This document shows positions 1 through 14,787 of a stretch of DNA of 64,000 nt, in pieces. Under the pieces are notes generated by a model. It saw only the letters and a program-made list of their open reading frames with translations. It did no database searches and was not told where the DNA came from. Location: the NCBI GenBank assembly GCA_026929865.2, contig CM049400.1, positions 25,684,001 through 25,748,000 of the forward strand, in the 5' to 3' direction. Numbering within the stretch: the stretch's first letter is position 1; every line of letters begins with the position of its first letter. The position numbers and the translations under genes are program-made. Source of the DNA: Hyperoplus lanceolatus. Lineage: Eukaryota > Chordata > Actinopteri > Uranoscopiformes > Ammodytidae.

Positions 1-3280
<3,280 letters not shown>

Positions 3281-3282
3281 TA

Positions 3283-4920
3283 CAGTATCTCACAAAAGTG
3301 AGTACACCCCTCACATTTCTTCACATTTTTCTTTATATCTTTCCATGCGACAACACTGAATAAATGACACTTTGATACAATGTAAAGTAGTCAGTGTACA
3401 GCTTGTATAACAGTGTAAATTTACTGTCCCCTCAAAATAACTCGACACACAGCCATTAATGTCTAAACTGCTGGCAACAAAAGTGAGTACACCCCTTAGA
3501 AAAGATGTCCAAATTGGGCCCAAAGTGTCAATATTTTGTTTTGCCATCATTATTTTCTAGCACTGCCTTAACCCTCTTGGGCATGTAGTTCACTAGAGCT
3601 TCACAGGTTGCCACTGGAACCCTCTTCTACCCATTCATGACGACATCAAGGAGCTGGTGGATATTAGAGTCCTTGCGCTCCTCCATCTCCCGTTTGAGGA
3701 TGCCCCAAAGATGCTCAATAGGGTTTAAGACTGGAGACATGCTTGGCCAGTCCATAACCTTTACCCTCAGCTTCTTTAGCAAGCCAGTGGTCGTTCGGAG
3801 GTGTGTTTGGGGTCGTTATCATGTTGCAGTACTGCCCTGCGGCCCAGTTTATGAAGGGAGGGGATCATGCTCTGCTTCAGTATGTCACAGTACATGTTAG
3901 AATTCAATGAACTGTAGATCCCCAGTGCTGGCAGCACTCATGCAGCCCCAGACCATGACACTCCAACCACCATGCTTGACTATAGGCAAGACACACTTGT
4001 CTTTGTACTCCTCACCTGGTTGCCGCTCCACACTCTTAACACCATCTGAACCAAATAAATGTATCTTGGTCTCATCAGACCACAGGACATGGTTGCAGTA
4101 ATCCATGTCCGTAGTCTGTTTGTCTTCAGCAAACTTTTTGTGGGGTTTCTTGTGCATCATCTTTAGAATAGGCTTCCTTCTGGGATGACAGCCATGTAGA
4201 CCAGTATGATGCAGAGTGCGGCGTATGGTCTGAGCACTGACAGGTTGACCCCCCACCCCTTCAAGCCCTTCAGCAATGCTGGCAGCACTCATACGTCTAT
4301 TTTCCAAAGCCAACCTCTGTGTACGCGCTGACCACGTGCACTCAACCTTCGTAAACTGGGCCGCAGGGTGGTATTGCAACATGATAACGACCCCAAACAC
4401 ACCTCCAAGACGACCAGTGGCTTGCTAAAAAGCTGAGGGTAAAGGTTATGGCCTGGCCAAACATGTCTCCAGACCTAAACCCTATTGAGCATCTTTGGGG
4501 CATCCTCAAACAGAAGGTGGAGGAGCGCAAGGTCTTTAATATCCACCAGCTCTGTGATGCTGTCATAAATGGGTGGAAGAGGGTTCCAGTTGCAACCTGT
4601 GAAGCTCTAGTGAACTACATGCCCAAGAGGGTTAAGGCAGTGCTAGAAAATAATGATGGCAAAGCAAAATATTGACACTTTGGGCCCAATTTGTAAAATT
4701 TTTCTAAGGGGTGTACTCACTTTTGTTGCCAGCAGTTTAGACATTAATGGCTGTGTGTCGAGTTATTTTGAGGGGACAGTAAATTTACACTGTTATACAA
4801 GCTGTACACTGACTACTTTACATTGTATCAAAGTGTCATTTCTTCAGTGTTGTCCCATGGAAAGATATAAAGAAAAATGTGAAGAAATGTGAGGGGTGTA
4901 CTCACTTTTGTGAGATACTG
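3283..4920 (-). mobile_element. Palindromic Tc1-type transposon derivative (3' half duplicated in inverted orientation)
   Basis: The element starts CAGTATCTCACAAAAGTGAG and ends with its reverse complement, flanked by TA on both sides (3281-3282 and 4921-4922). Unlike a normal Tc1 element, the inverted repeats extend inward for about 575 bp: 3283-3856 against about 4346-4920. Both arms encode the transposase C-terminus (SPDLNPIEHLWGILK on the plus strand at about 4470). The loop (3857-4345) keeps minus-strand transposase core with SAQTIRRTLHHTGLHG and VLWSDETKIHLFG. The N-terminal DNA-binding part is missing, so it cannot make its own transposase. It lies in the presumed cdk17-like intron. 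Confidence 0.88.
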
Positions 4921-5311
4921 TATATGGTATGTTTGGTATGTATACCATCGCCATATCATCAAACTTTATATGAAATTCCCCCTACCCTAATGTCTTTAAC
5001 AGAGAGATAGAGCCAGTGATATTACAGATGTCATGTCGGGACCGGCTTTTGTTTCAAGTCGTGTGGTTGATTATCTTCTCCTCAGTTGCAACACCAGCTG
5101 TGACTCATGGATGTCGAAACTGTTTTGCATGCCAAATTGATGATGAAATAACAAAACAACAAACAGGTAGAAATTCTTCTCAACTGTTCTTAAGTTATCC
5201 AGGAAATCCCCTTCGTACCATACTCAAAAAATACCTCGACTCTTCCCACTTTTGTAACTCGGAACACATCAATATATATATATTAAAAAACAGCTTTTTT
5301 CCAAAACGTAC

Positions 5312-5460
5312 CGCTGTCCTTCAGGCCGTTCTCCTCTATGGTCATCTGCTCAGCCAGCTCTGACAGAGACTCGTCGATGGTGTGGCTGCCTCGTAGCGTC
5401 TGAGAGAGACGCCGCTTGAACCGCTTCATCTTCTCCATGGAGCTCTCGGGAAGGGGAGGC
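5312..5460 (-). CDS. cdk17: PCTAIRE-type cyclin-dependent kinase, first coding exon (cdk17-like; gene continues off the left edge)
   Basis: One minus-strand exon lies between a TTAG acceptor (5461-5464) and a GTACGT donor (5311-5306). The ATG is at 5438-5436, which gives 42 codons plus one base before the donor. The peptide begins MEKMKRFKRRLSQTLRGS and continues TIDESLSELAEQMTIEEN. This is the hallmark N-terminus of the PCTAIRE kinases and from memory is closest to CDK17; CDK18 is the main alternative. The family are CDK-related Ser/Thr kinases with a long N-terminal regulatory region before the kinase domain. Only that regulatory start is seen here, with no catalytic residues. The bases 5439-5460 would be 5' untranslated. 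The kinase-domain exons must lie to the left of base 1, since none was recognised in 1-5311. The family assignment is firm and the paralogue is not. Confidence 0.82.
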
Positions 5461-6083
5461 CTAAGAGATATAAACATTTATTAAAAAATGATTAGCTAAC
5501 AATGACATATGTGGAGCTGGGATTGTACCCGATGAGCATTAGAATAGATACAATTTGTTTTAGTTACAAGCAAATACTCCGGCTGTCTGTGCGAGCTGAG
5601 GTGTTGATGCGGGGCCCTGACAGTTCACTGATAAAATCTGTGAAATTTAAAACAACCTTTAATTTAATTTAATAAAAGAATACATCCCATCGTCATCGGC
5701 CCGCAGCCATGTTTCACAATGCCACATTAAGAGGAGAACCAAAACCATAAACACGTTGTTGTAACACACCAGGCAGCCGACTGGGCAATCAAGGACCAAT
5801 CTGCACACTGACGTTAATTATGACTCAGCTCATTCAGGCATATTACTTTACATTCCTCCCCCCTGGGAAAACATGACAACTCGGTGAGAGATTCTTACGG
5901 GTGAGTTTAGAGCAGGCTACGCTCCCTGGCACAGCAGACTGTAAAAGCAAATCCTAAACCAGGGGGATTTGCTGCTGAATGGAGCAGGACGAGCCCGGGC
6001 CGCATCGGGTCCACATCACACATTCCAGCCGCATTTACTGTGTACATGAGAGCAACCGATTTTGAGAGCCGGACCCGGAGACA

Positions 6084-6250
6084 GTGTGTGTGTGTGTGTG
6101 CGTGCGTGAGTGAGTGAGTGAGTGAGTGAGTGAGTGAGTGAGTGAGTGAGTGAGTGAGTGAGTGAGTGAGTGAGTGAGTGAGTGAGTGAGAGAGTGAGAG
6201 AGTGAGCGAGAGTGAGCGAGTGAGAGAGTGAGTGAGAGAGAGAGAATGTG
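6084..6250. repeat. Compound (GT)n/(GAGT)n tandem repeat
   Basis: A short GT run (6084-6100) leads into about 20 GAGT units (6107-6190), then a degenerate GAGA/GTGA/GAGC stretch. It lies about 600 bases upstream of the cdk17-like coding exon. Confidence 0.95.
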
Positions 6251-7599
6251 TGTGAGGAGTGGTTAAAGAATTCAAATTAATACAAAAGAGATCAGGGAAA
6301 TTTTATGAATGAGCAGATTACTATCAGCCTCTCCCTGTGACCGTAAATGTAGAGATCATGACTCCTCCTTATTGCTGCTGCAGATCTGAACAAGTGTGTG
6401 ACTTAGGCAATGATGAGTAAAGCCATACATGATAACACATGAGTAGTGTGCAGCTCCTTGGGGCAAGCTGCCTGTCAACTATATTGACTAGTGACGGCCT
6501 TTCTGCCTTCCACATATCACTCATAACTTGAATTCTGAACTAAGGTGAAGGTGCTAGTACTTACCTCGGATCCAAATCATTTCAAATTATTTACTTTACT
6601 GTTGGAGGAAATGTTAGCAGAACGGGGTATGGCTTAAACAAAGTCTGCCCACTAAATGTTCATGATATGAATGAAGTCATTCTCAAAAGGTTTTTATGCT
6701 TGCTGTCATTTGTCTTCCTGTTCATACTAGCCACGGAGAGATCGCTTCCGAAAGTAATTTCCTTTGATTGATTAGGGCCAGCCCCATTGTGTGTCAAGTA
6801 AAAGATGCATTCAAAGTTCAGCAAATAAGAAAATATGAGGTTTTGGCAGTGAAAAATAAGTGGGGATCTTCCTAAGTTTAAGACTTTTTTTTTTAATGAA
6901 ATTCCCTCTTGGTGCGTCCCCAGGTCACAGTGTTTTCCGGTTTAACTGTGGTGCAGGAATTGCAATTACAAACGCATAATTGTGAACTCAAAAGGCAATG
7001 ATTTGGGCAGATACAATTTAACAAGCGTGACCTAGACTTATGAAGCATATAATATTCAGCTAAGCTTAAGAGTGAACGTTTTGCATGGAACAAGAACTGT
7101 TTCCAATCACTTTCATTAGAAAATGAGAATGTGACATTTGTTTTAAAACATACTTAGAATCACGTGAACCAAGCCAAGATTTTCCCTTTACTTCGACTCT
7201 TTTACCCTGAACATTGTGGACAGGACACACGATTACAGCATGATTATATAATTTGTCTCAAAATAGGGCCGCTACTAGCAATGTTTTTCATTATGAAATC
7301 AGCGGTCAATTATTCCTTCCAGCTAGTCTAAAGTGTCATATAGTTGTGAAAAATACAAAAATGTTAAGTGCCCATGCAGACCCCAAGGCCATTTCTCCAA
7401 GTTGCCTGTTTCTGACGAACCAGCAGTTCACAGCCAAATATATTCATTCCACGACAACCTGAAACCAAAAAAGCCAAACATCCTTACATTGGAGAAGCTT
7501 GAAACAAAGAATATTTGGCATTTGGCAGATCATCAGAAGTGCTGTGGATTGCAGTCGAGACTTGGAGAAACATCAGCCCAAATTGGCAAAGGAGTTACT

Positions 7600-7765
7600 G
7601 TACGATGTAGTACCTTGGAGGCTGAGTGGTAACTTACCATGCATGCCACATTACCCCAACATTGCTGGTTCAAATCGGCACTAGAACCTTGATGTCATTC
7701 CCCTTGTTTCCTGTCTGCCTCCTCTTTGTACAACTGTCCAATAAAAGGTGAAAGTGCCCCATAAA
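7600..7765 (+). mobile_element. Degraded tRNA-derived SINE of the same kind
   Basis: A B-box-like GGTTCAAATCG (about 7668-7678) is followed by GATGTCATTCCCCTTGTTTC, CTGTCTGCCTCCTC and the tail CCAATAAAAGGTGAAAGTGCCCC. These blocks match the body and tail style of the SINE at 45.9 kb. The A box is eroded and no clear duplication is visible. Confidence 0.6.
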
Positions 7766-8739
7766 TATCTTTAAAGGAAAAAGTTACAATAAAGCATTCC
7801 AAAAATATGACAACAGCAGCAACCAAGGTTTAAACATGGTGCCTTCCTTGATTCAAAGCTTTCGTTTCACATGAATAACCATAAATAGCCCATGAGCATC
7901 TGTTTGTGAAGATACATCATCTGCTGTGAGAATAGACTACACAGATACAGCCACGGATTTTGCAAAGTTTGCACACAGAGCTTTAAGAGCCTGCCACTAT
8001 TCCCTCCACACAGCCGACAGCAGCAACAGTCTGTCTGAACTGGGCCTTTGGCCAAAGCAAACTAGGACAAAGACAAAGTGTTAAAATGCAGATTGCGAGC
8101 ACTTAAAACTACACAAGCACACTTCATATTTCACAGCTTTGGATGTAGCTAAAAGTCTGAGCCTTTTTGAATACCTCAAAATTGTCTAACAGTGACAGTA
8201 AAAAGCCTCCAGGGGTTCAGTCCTGCTGGTTGAGTGGGTTTAGGATGAGCATTATGCGGCTGAAACATTCTTGCCAGAAATCTTTGTTACGTTACTTCCT
8301 CTCTTTCTCCCTATTATATCATCATCGTATTATGAAATTAAGGCAAACAGAATAATATCCAGCAGGCTCATAGTTACAGACCAAGCTTTAAATATACAAT
8401 AGATTTTATAATCAACAATTTGACAAATCACATTTTATGGTGATCAAACAAACTTGGCAAACTGTTGCTTGATTACACATCAAGCTGTTACAGGACATCA
8501 GCATTAGCTTTTATTTGAGGTTGTGTTAGTCTGCATGGCAGCTTCAGGTCCAATGTTTCCCCTCTTTTACCTCTGTCCTTGGTCTCTACCAACTCCTGAG
8601 AGAAAGATCTGTCTCTTAAGCAGCTAAATGCTTCACAGTGTTCATTCTGATATAACTCTATTATTCTCAACCAACGAAATCACAATAATGTGTTTACAAT
8701 CACTGGGTTAAGCTCAAATCAGGATTACCTTGGCACCAA

Positions 8740-8970
8740 ATTGGGATCAACTAACAAAGGCAACTCACTGCTGGTTTTGGAAGTTAACCTCTCTTCCGTT
8801 TCCATGAATATATCCAGAATCTCCTCTTGTGTAGAACGGTATAGGCGTTTTTTGAGAACAGACGTTATAGAAATGGTATATTTTTTATACAGAAGCCGCC
8901 ATGTTGCACCGCCATGTTTATACAGAACAGAATGGACAAACTAAACTGCCTTACGCGTTTTGATCAATTG
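8740..8970. repeat. Possible dispersed fish repeat with two GCCGCCATGTT-like blocks
   Basis: GCCGCCATGTTGCACCGCCATG followed by GAATGGACAAACTAAAC resembles, from memory, a common teleost interspersed repeat. Borders are not defined. Confidence 0.3.
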
Positions 8971-10036
8971 TGTGGTGTCCGCCGGAAATGCAGCTGTGGG
9001 AAGATGAAGTGTATAAAGGGGATCATATGAGAGGGAACATTAACCTCATATAATATAAATAATGGGTATATGTCTTTATATCTAGCGCACTCTTGATACA
9101 AATCACTCCGTGGATGTTCCGAGTTGTTGAGTGAGCCGAGGGGTCCGAGTGCTGCGCTGATTCGGGATTTGTTTCCACGGCAACCCCTGCTGCTTTTTTT
9201 TCCATGTTGAAAATGCAGAGCACGACAGGAGACTGCATGCATGCCGATTTTCCGTCTCCCTCCATTTCACACAACCCCCCCCCCCCCTCCAAAACTAAAT
9301 CTATGTTTTGATCTCCAAGCCATCAACACGCACCATAACGTGACTCTCGCCTCACAGACAATCTCTGACATGTCCAGCTGGATGCTAAATTGCTTTTTGC
9401 CTTCCTCTGTTTCCTCTGCAGCATATACGGGGGTGAAACTGGGGAAACAGGAGGGGGGGTTGAGGCGTTATGGATGCTGCAGTGGTGACAATAGACATAT
9501 GCTTCATATGGATTTTGTCCTACAACGACGGCTCTAATCATGAGCAGAGGGCCAATAAAAAAGGGGAAGGCCAGACTCCCTGCTGTGAGGGAACACCACC
9601 CCCCACGACAGCCCCTGTAAAGCCAGACTGGAGCTCTGCATGCCAACATCCCCGCAGGAGACTGAGCGATTGTCCCAATTGTGCTGCACCAAACCACTCA
9701 CACCATGGTCACAGTCACTGCCACCACGGGCTGATTGTCGTCGGTACCACCCGCAGAAACAGGAAGAGGAAAGGCAAGGTCGCAGCCCCTCTATGACTCC
9801 TATAGGGTTCAATCAACCACCTAACGTCACTGCCTTCAGGAGACCAGGGGGCCTAGAAAACGCCTCTCCCCCAATGGCTGTCTTGCTTACAGAGGATGGC
9901 AGAGAACAAGTGTGACTGTGTTGGCATGATTCACGGGGTGAGCTCAGCCCCTGCTTTTCTAAAGAGCAGCCTTTTCTCATCCCCGGCCAAGACAATGAGG
10001 ACATGAGTGAAGGAGCTGGCTCCATTATGGGGAATT

Positions 10037-10171
10037 TATATAAAGGCTGCATTGTGCACGGTAGAAAGTAGTCTTTTTTTCAGGAGACGCAGGAGGTAGA
10101 GTGCTGTGCTGCGTACTGCTGAGCTGAGCATGACAACCAGGCGGGGAGGCATGCTTCCCACAATGCAGCAG
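10037..10171 (+). promoter_or_regulatory. Orphan TATA box with a possible short first exon
   Basis: TATATAAAG (10037-10045) lies about 90 bases before an ATG at 10130. That ATG opens 14 codons (MTTRRGGMLPTMQQ) ending exactly at a strong CAG|GTGAGC donor (10171/10172). No continuing exon and no similarity were recognised. It could be the first exon of an unknown plus-strand transcript or chance. Confidence 0.25.
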
Positions 10172-10249
10172 GTGAGCAGCTTTACTGCTACAGTAAGATC
10201 TTAATGAACTAAACCAGAGCCAGGTTCACCATTGCTCCCAGCATATTAA

Positions 10250-10504
10250 AGGCGGAATCAGCAATCCTGGAGAACGCTTGTTGTCACAATCCCTTTTTGT
10301 CTAAATCAGTGAATATCTCCTCCTCACGATCCGCTACCTGTTCGTACTGTGTGTGTGCTGAAAAAAAAAAAATCAGATTTTAATACACAGCCTAGGCTCT
10401 GTAAACGTTTATGTCAACAAAACAATTGGGGCCCACGATAGGTAGCAAGCAACAAGCCCGTTTACAAAGGCTATGTTGTGTATTAACACCAGATTTGTTT
10501 ATCA

Positions 10505-10587
<83 letters not shown>

Positions 10588-10701
10588 CACCTACACCTAC
10601 ACCTACACACACACACACACTACGGTCAGGTAGCTGACTGTGAGCAGCAGATATTCACTGATTTTGGTAACAAGCATTCTCCAGAATCACTGACTGCACC
10701 T
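10250..10701. mobile_element. TTAA-flanked MITE with embedded (CA)n
   Basis: TTAA (10246-10249) precedes AGGCGGAATCAGCAATCCTG. The far end reads CCAGAATCACTGACTGCACCT before TTAA (10702-10705). The ends are imperfect inverted repeats. The inside holds CAGCGCACACAC leading into the microsatellite and GCAGATATTCACTGATTTTG after it. Confidence 0.7.
10508..10620. repeat. (AC)n with (CTACAC) units
   Basis: An AC run to about 10584 is followed by four CTACAC units and a further AC run. It is embedded in the MITE 10250-10701. Confidence 0.97.
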
Positions 10702-12442
10702 TTAACCTCCTTTCTTTGCTCTTCTCACTGACACGTTCATTCATCACGCTGTTTTCCCACATGTCACCTGTGTGTGTGCAGGGCTGAGCAGTGCTGAAAG
10801 ACAGGTCAGTGGTGATGTGTGGGTGTATTGGGAAACACAACAGTAGCCTCGGCCAGAGCCTGTGGCCGAAGGAGGCCAGGCCCGACCAGTGACGCACAGC
10901 CACAGATCTCACGGGCAATAACATTCAACACCAGCTGATTAACACACGGCTGCCATGGTTATAGCAGCTGGAGTGAGTGACAGGCCTGCTCCTCATAAGC
11001 TTTCTCTGTGTCCCGGCGCAACCCACAGTCAGACGTCAGAAGACTACGTTTATTATCGCAGGTTTGTAAGCTGCAGTTTAAAGAGATAGTGGGTTATAAT
11101 ATGATTTGGTAGGAACAGGAACAGGAAGAAAGTTCAAATCTCTGTTTCCGTAATGTCTAATTGAATCTTTAGGATTCACCAATTTATTTTCCACTTAAAA
11201 GTATGTATGTAATATTAAAATATGAATCCTGCAACACTTTTATATACTATATTACATTATATTATTATATTATATTATTATCAAGTTATTTTCCAGTTCA
11301 AATAACAAATATTTCATGGTTCAAGCTTTTGTTGTATTCAATTGTAACCAATTAAATATATTGAGGTGTTCTGGGATTTTGTGATGGGTATTTTCACAGT
11401 TTTTATAAGTTTTACATTCCAACAAACAATTCATCAAGAAAAATAATCATTGGACCATTAGCCGATGCAGCCCTAAAAATACCACATATCACAATGTTCT
11501 GAGCCCAAGGTCATGTCTTGCGATCATTTGCTTTGTCCATAGCAGTCCAAGGTTTCCATATTTCCAACCATATTTCACAGTACAGCGGAGGCCGGCAAAC
11601 TAAGCCTTGAACAACTTAACCTTCAGGAAAAATCAATACATGCACTATTTCACAAAGCAAATGCCACACTTTTAATATCCTGTGGGAAACCCTACTACTA
11701 CCACTAGCTGTATTTTAACATTGCCCCATATGGCTTGATAAGTCATGTGACAACATTTGTCTAAAATATTATTATACCTAAAGACACAGTATAAACATTT
11801 CATTTAGAAGTTTAACCAATTTTGATTCATTCCCCTTTTGTAGATATGTCAGGAATATTTTAACAACTTTGAAATCAAACAAGTTTAAATGAAATACAAT
11901 CCATCTGAGCGCCACTTACACTGCATGTGATGACGCAGATTATGAATGGGGATGAAAGACCAGCATGAATTGCGACAGATAAGCCTTGTGGACCCAGCTG
12001 GGTTGACAGCAGGGTGCTGAGATCAACAGATATTAGGGGCTGATATTATCAGGCAGGCAGCAGGCTCGTGTCACTCCAAAATAATTGTTTTACTCCTCTT
12101 TGCAATCTAATATTTTGAAAAGATCCCACATTGGTGTGGATGGTATCCTTTGAGGATCAACTAAAACAATTTGTCATACTGGATCCTGGAAATCTTACAG
12201 CTATTAGATTTATTTCTCCCCATAGATACATATTTAGATATGTTGATAACCTCCATTTATTCTAGATAAAAAGGCAGCATGATTACAAAAGACATGGCTC
12301 ATTATGGGGATAATCAGTGAGGTGGGGACTCATCTGATCTGAGTCAAGTCACCTGGCGTCCGTTTGTGAGCCGAGCATTAGCATCAGAGAGAGCAACAAT
12401 TAGCATTCCCCTCCGTACGTGTCTGAACCCACCCCACCAGCA

Positions 12443-12444
<2 letters not shown>

Positions 12445-12521
<77 letters not shown>
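12445..12521. repeat. (AC)n microsatellite
   Basis: A perfect AC run of 77 bases. Confidence 0.97.
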
Positions 12522-12522
<1 letters not shown>

Positions 12523-14612
12523 GTTAGAAGGGGACGTCAGGTCTAGCTGCTATCTAACTTAAGGGCAGGCAGCAGGAGTGGGCGGGGGGGGCTCCCAGTA
12601 GCCTTTGTGGTCATTTCAGACGGACTGCATGCCGGGCACAGTTGTGTGTTCTAGCAAACCCTGCGGAAAGTTATGGTGGTACCTTGTTTGTAACTGACTT
12701 TCTTTCTACAACAGCTGCATGAAACACAAGATTGTTTTTCAGTTAACCAGTAGTGGGTTGCTACTAGCAAATATTTTCTTTAGGGATTGATCTATTTTTA
12801 TGTTATTATTGGATTAATCGTTTGGAGTCGAAGGTGTCTTAAAATGTCATGTTCTCTCCTACCAGCAGACTAACACACAAAAGATAGTTCACTCTTAAAT
12901 GAAAAATAAAAAGCAGCAAAAACTTTTATTTCAGATAATGTTTACCAGAGAATGTTTGATGTGTTTGGTTGAAAAACTAGGAGACAAGATTATCGATGAT
13001 CAATTAGTTAGATGATTATGTATGACAGAGCCCAAGTTCACATTTCTTGTTTTATCCGACCAACAGTCTTAAAAACACAAACAAGTTCATTTTACTTCAT
13101 TTCAAAAGGAGCCAATCCTCACATTCGAGGAATTAAAAGTGTATGTTGATCTTTAAGGGATGTATGGATTTGAATAAAGATAAACTGTTGTGGAAAACAT
13201 TTTGCTCACATTTTCCTACCCCCCTGTGAGAAACTCACTAAAGCTTTGAATGAAATGGAAAACGGATAATGCCCATTAAGAAGGAACCTGACATTTATTT
13301 TTAGCCTTTGAAATAGTGGTCTACCTTTTCAATCCCCGATTATAAAAAGAAACTACTGAGCCGAGGTACAGTTGGCCTAGGTGGTGTTTCTAAATTCAGC
13401 TAATTAAAAAACCAAACACCAAGATTTAACATGGTCTTTTATTACACCGGAGAGAACTTAATCTTGGACACACCCCTCAGCAAATCTCAAATATGCAGAG
13501 CTATGCTTGCTGCAATAACGTTGGTTGGGATGAAACTGTGCGCATGTCTGTGTCTGTGTGTGTCTGCTGCCATATAAAGACCAGACAAGTGTTGCGCGAC
13601 AGCTCCGGCAAATCCTGCCAAGAGTGACGAGAAAAAAAGGGGCAATATTTGTCCCTCACCTGTTTCAGATATTAATACAGCAGATGACAAACCAGATATG
13701 TGGTGCAAGTCATTACTGAATGACTCGATCAAACGGGCCATCTGGCTTGGGATCTTCCATCAGATGATCCCATATTCAGACCGAGATAGAGAATCTGGAT
13801 GAGGAGGCGGCGGCCAAACTTGCAAGAAGTCAGCATTTGTCTTGTGGGGGTCAACTGCATGTGAGGGGTCTGTGCCGCATGCCTGGTGCCAGAGCTCTTG
13901 TGTTAATGCAGCACAGAAAAAGAGGAAGAGTTTGTATTCATGGCTATCTATAGGCAGGAGTGCTGCCTGCGACATAGCAGCTGCTCCCCAGAGAGCGGTG
14001 ACACATTAACCTTCAGCCAGCTGTCTTGGCCATTCGCTTAAACATGAGCTCACACACCCAACACACAGTAAAAAGATGTCTTGACGAAACCTGTAAAATG
14101 TAATCACCTAGATAGTCTAGAAGTTGGCTTTGAAATGATTTTGTGTATCATTGCATGTCCAACAGAGAATGAATGTCTGGCGCACAAAAAAATATCTCCA
14201 ATAAAGAACACACACCCTGTACACATACTGGACCATCATCGGATCTGCACTGGGACCCGAGGGATCAGTCCTGCGTGGCTACAGCTGTTTCACGGTGGGT
14301 CAGGTTACCGTGCCACCACTATCCCCAAGGCCTTCACCAAGGGAACAACCCCACAACACACACAGCTCCCTGCAGGTACCCGCCTCAACACGAGCTGTTT
14401 TCAGCCCCAAACCGTAAGACACACACAACTCCTGAAGTTCCTGGATGATGCAAGTCTTGCAAGAAAAAGTTCAACTGCTTGTAACTTTCAAACTGAAAGC
14501 TGGTCACAGGAAATGAGAGCCGTCAGTGAATATACTGTGAATTGATAAGTCGGACTGGATATTGAATGCAAACATGTCTTTTTTTAGTACCAACTAAATG
14601 TTTCTGTATTAA

Positions 14613-14787
14613 AAGGTGGAGTCAGTGTCAGTTACAGAACTTAGGCTAACACCGGTGTTTTTCAGCGCACTCACACTGTCACACACACACACACACACAC
14701 ACGTAGCAGAACGTGGGGAGATATTCACTGGTTTTGGCAGAAAGTGATTCGGACAACAAGGGTTATCCAGAATCACTGACTCCATCT
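14613..14787. mobile_element. TTAA-flanked MITE, same family as at 10.25 kb
   Basis: TTAA (14609-14612) precedes AAGGTGGAGTCAGTG, and CCAGAATCACTGACTCCATCT precedes TTAA (14788-14791). It shares the TCAGCGCACTCACAC start of the CA run and GGAGATATTCACTGGTTTTG with the larger copy. Confidence 0.65.

Noticed and set aside
4342..4892. Separate small genes on the right arm of the palindromic Tc1 element
   Set aside because: They are fragments of duplicated transposase C-terminus and terminal repeat, not independent genes.
6107..6190. CRISPR-like regular repeat
   Set aside because: Plain GAGT tetranucleotide tandem without spacers, in a vertebrate genome.
9241..9915. Cluster of overlapping open frames on both strands
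   Set aside because: GC-rich stretch with several frames open by chance. No frame resembles a known family and no consistent splice sites support any one.
14081..14545. Plus-strand open frame of 154 codons
   Set aside because: No recognisable domain and no splice or promoter context. Composition is like the surrounding noncoding DNA.
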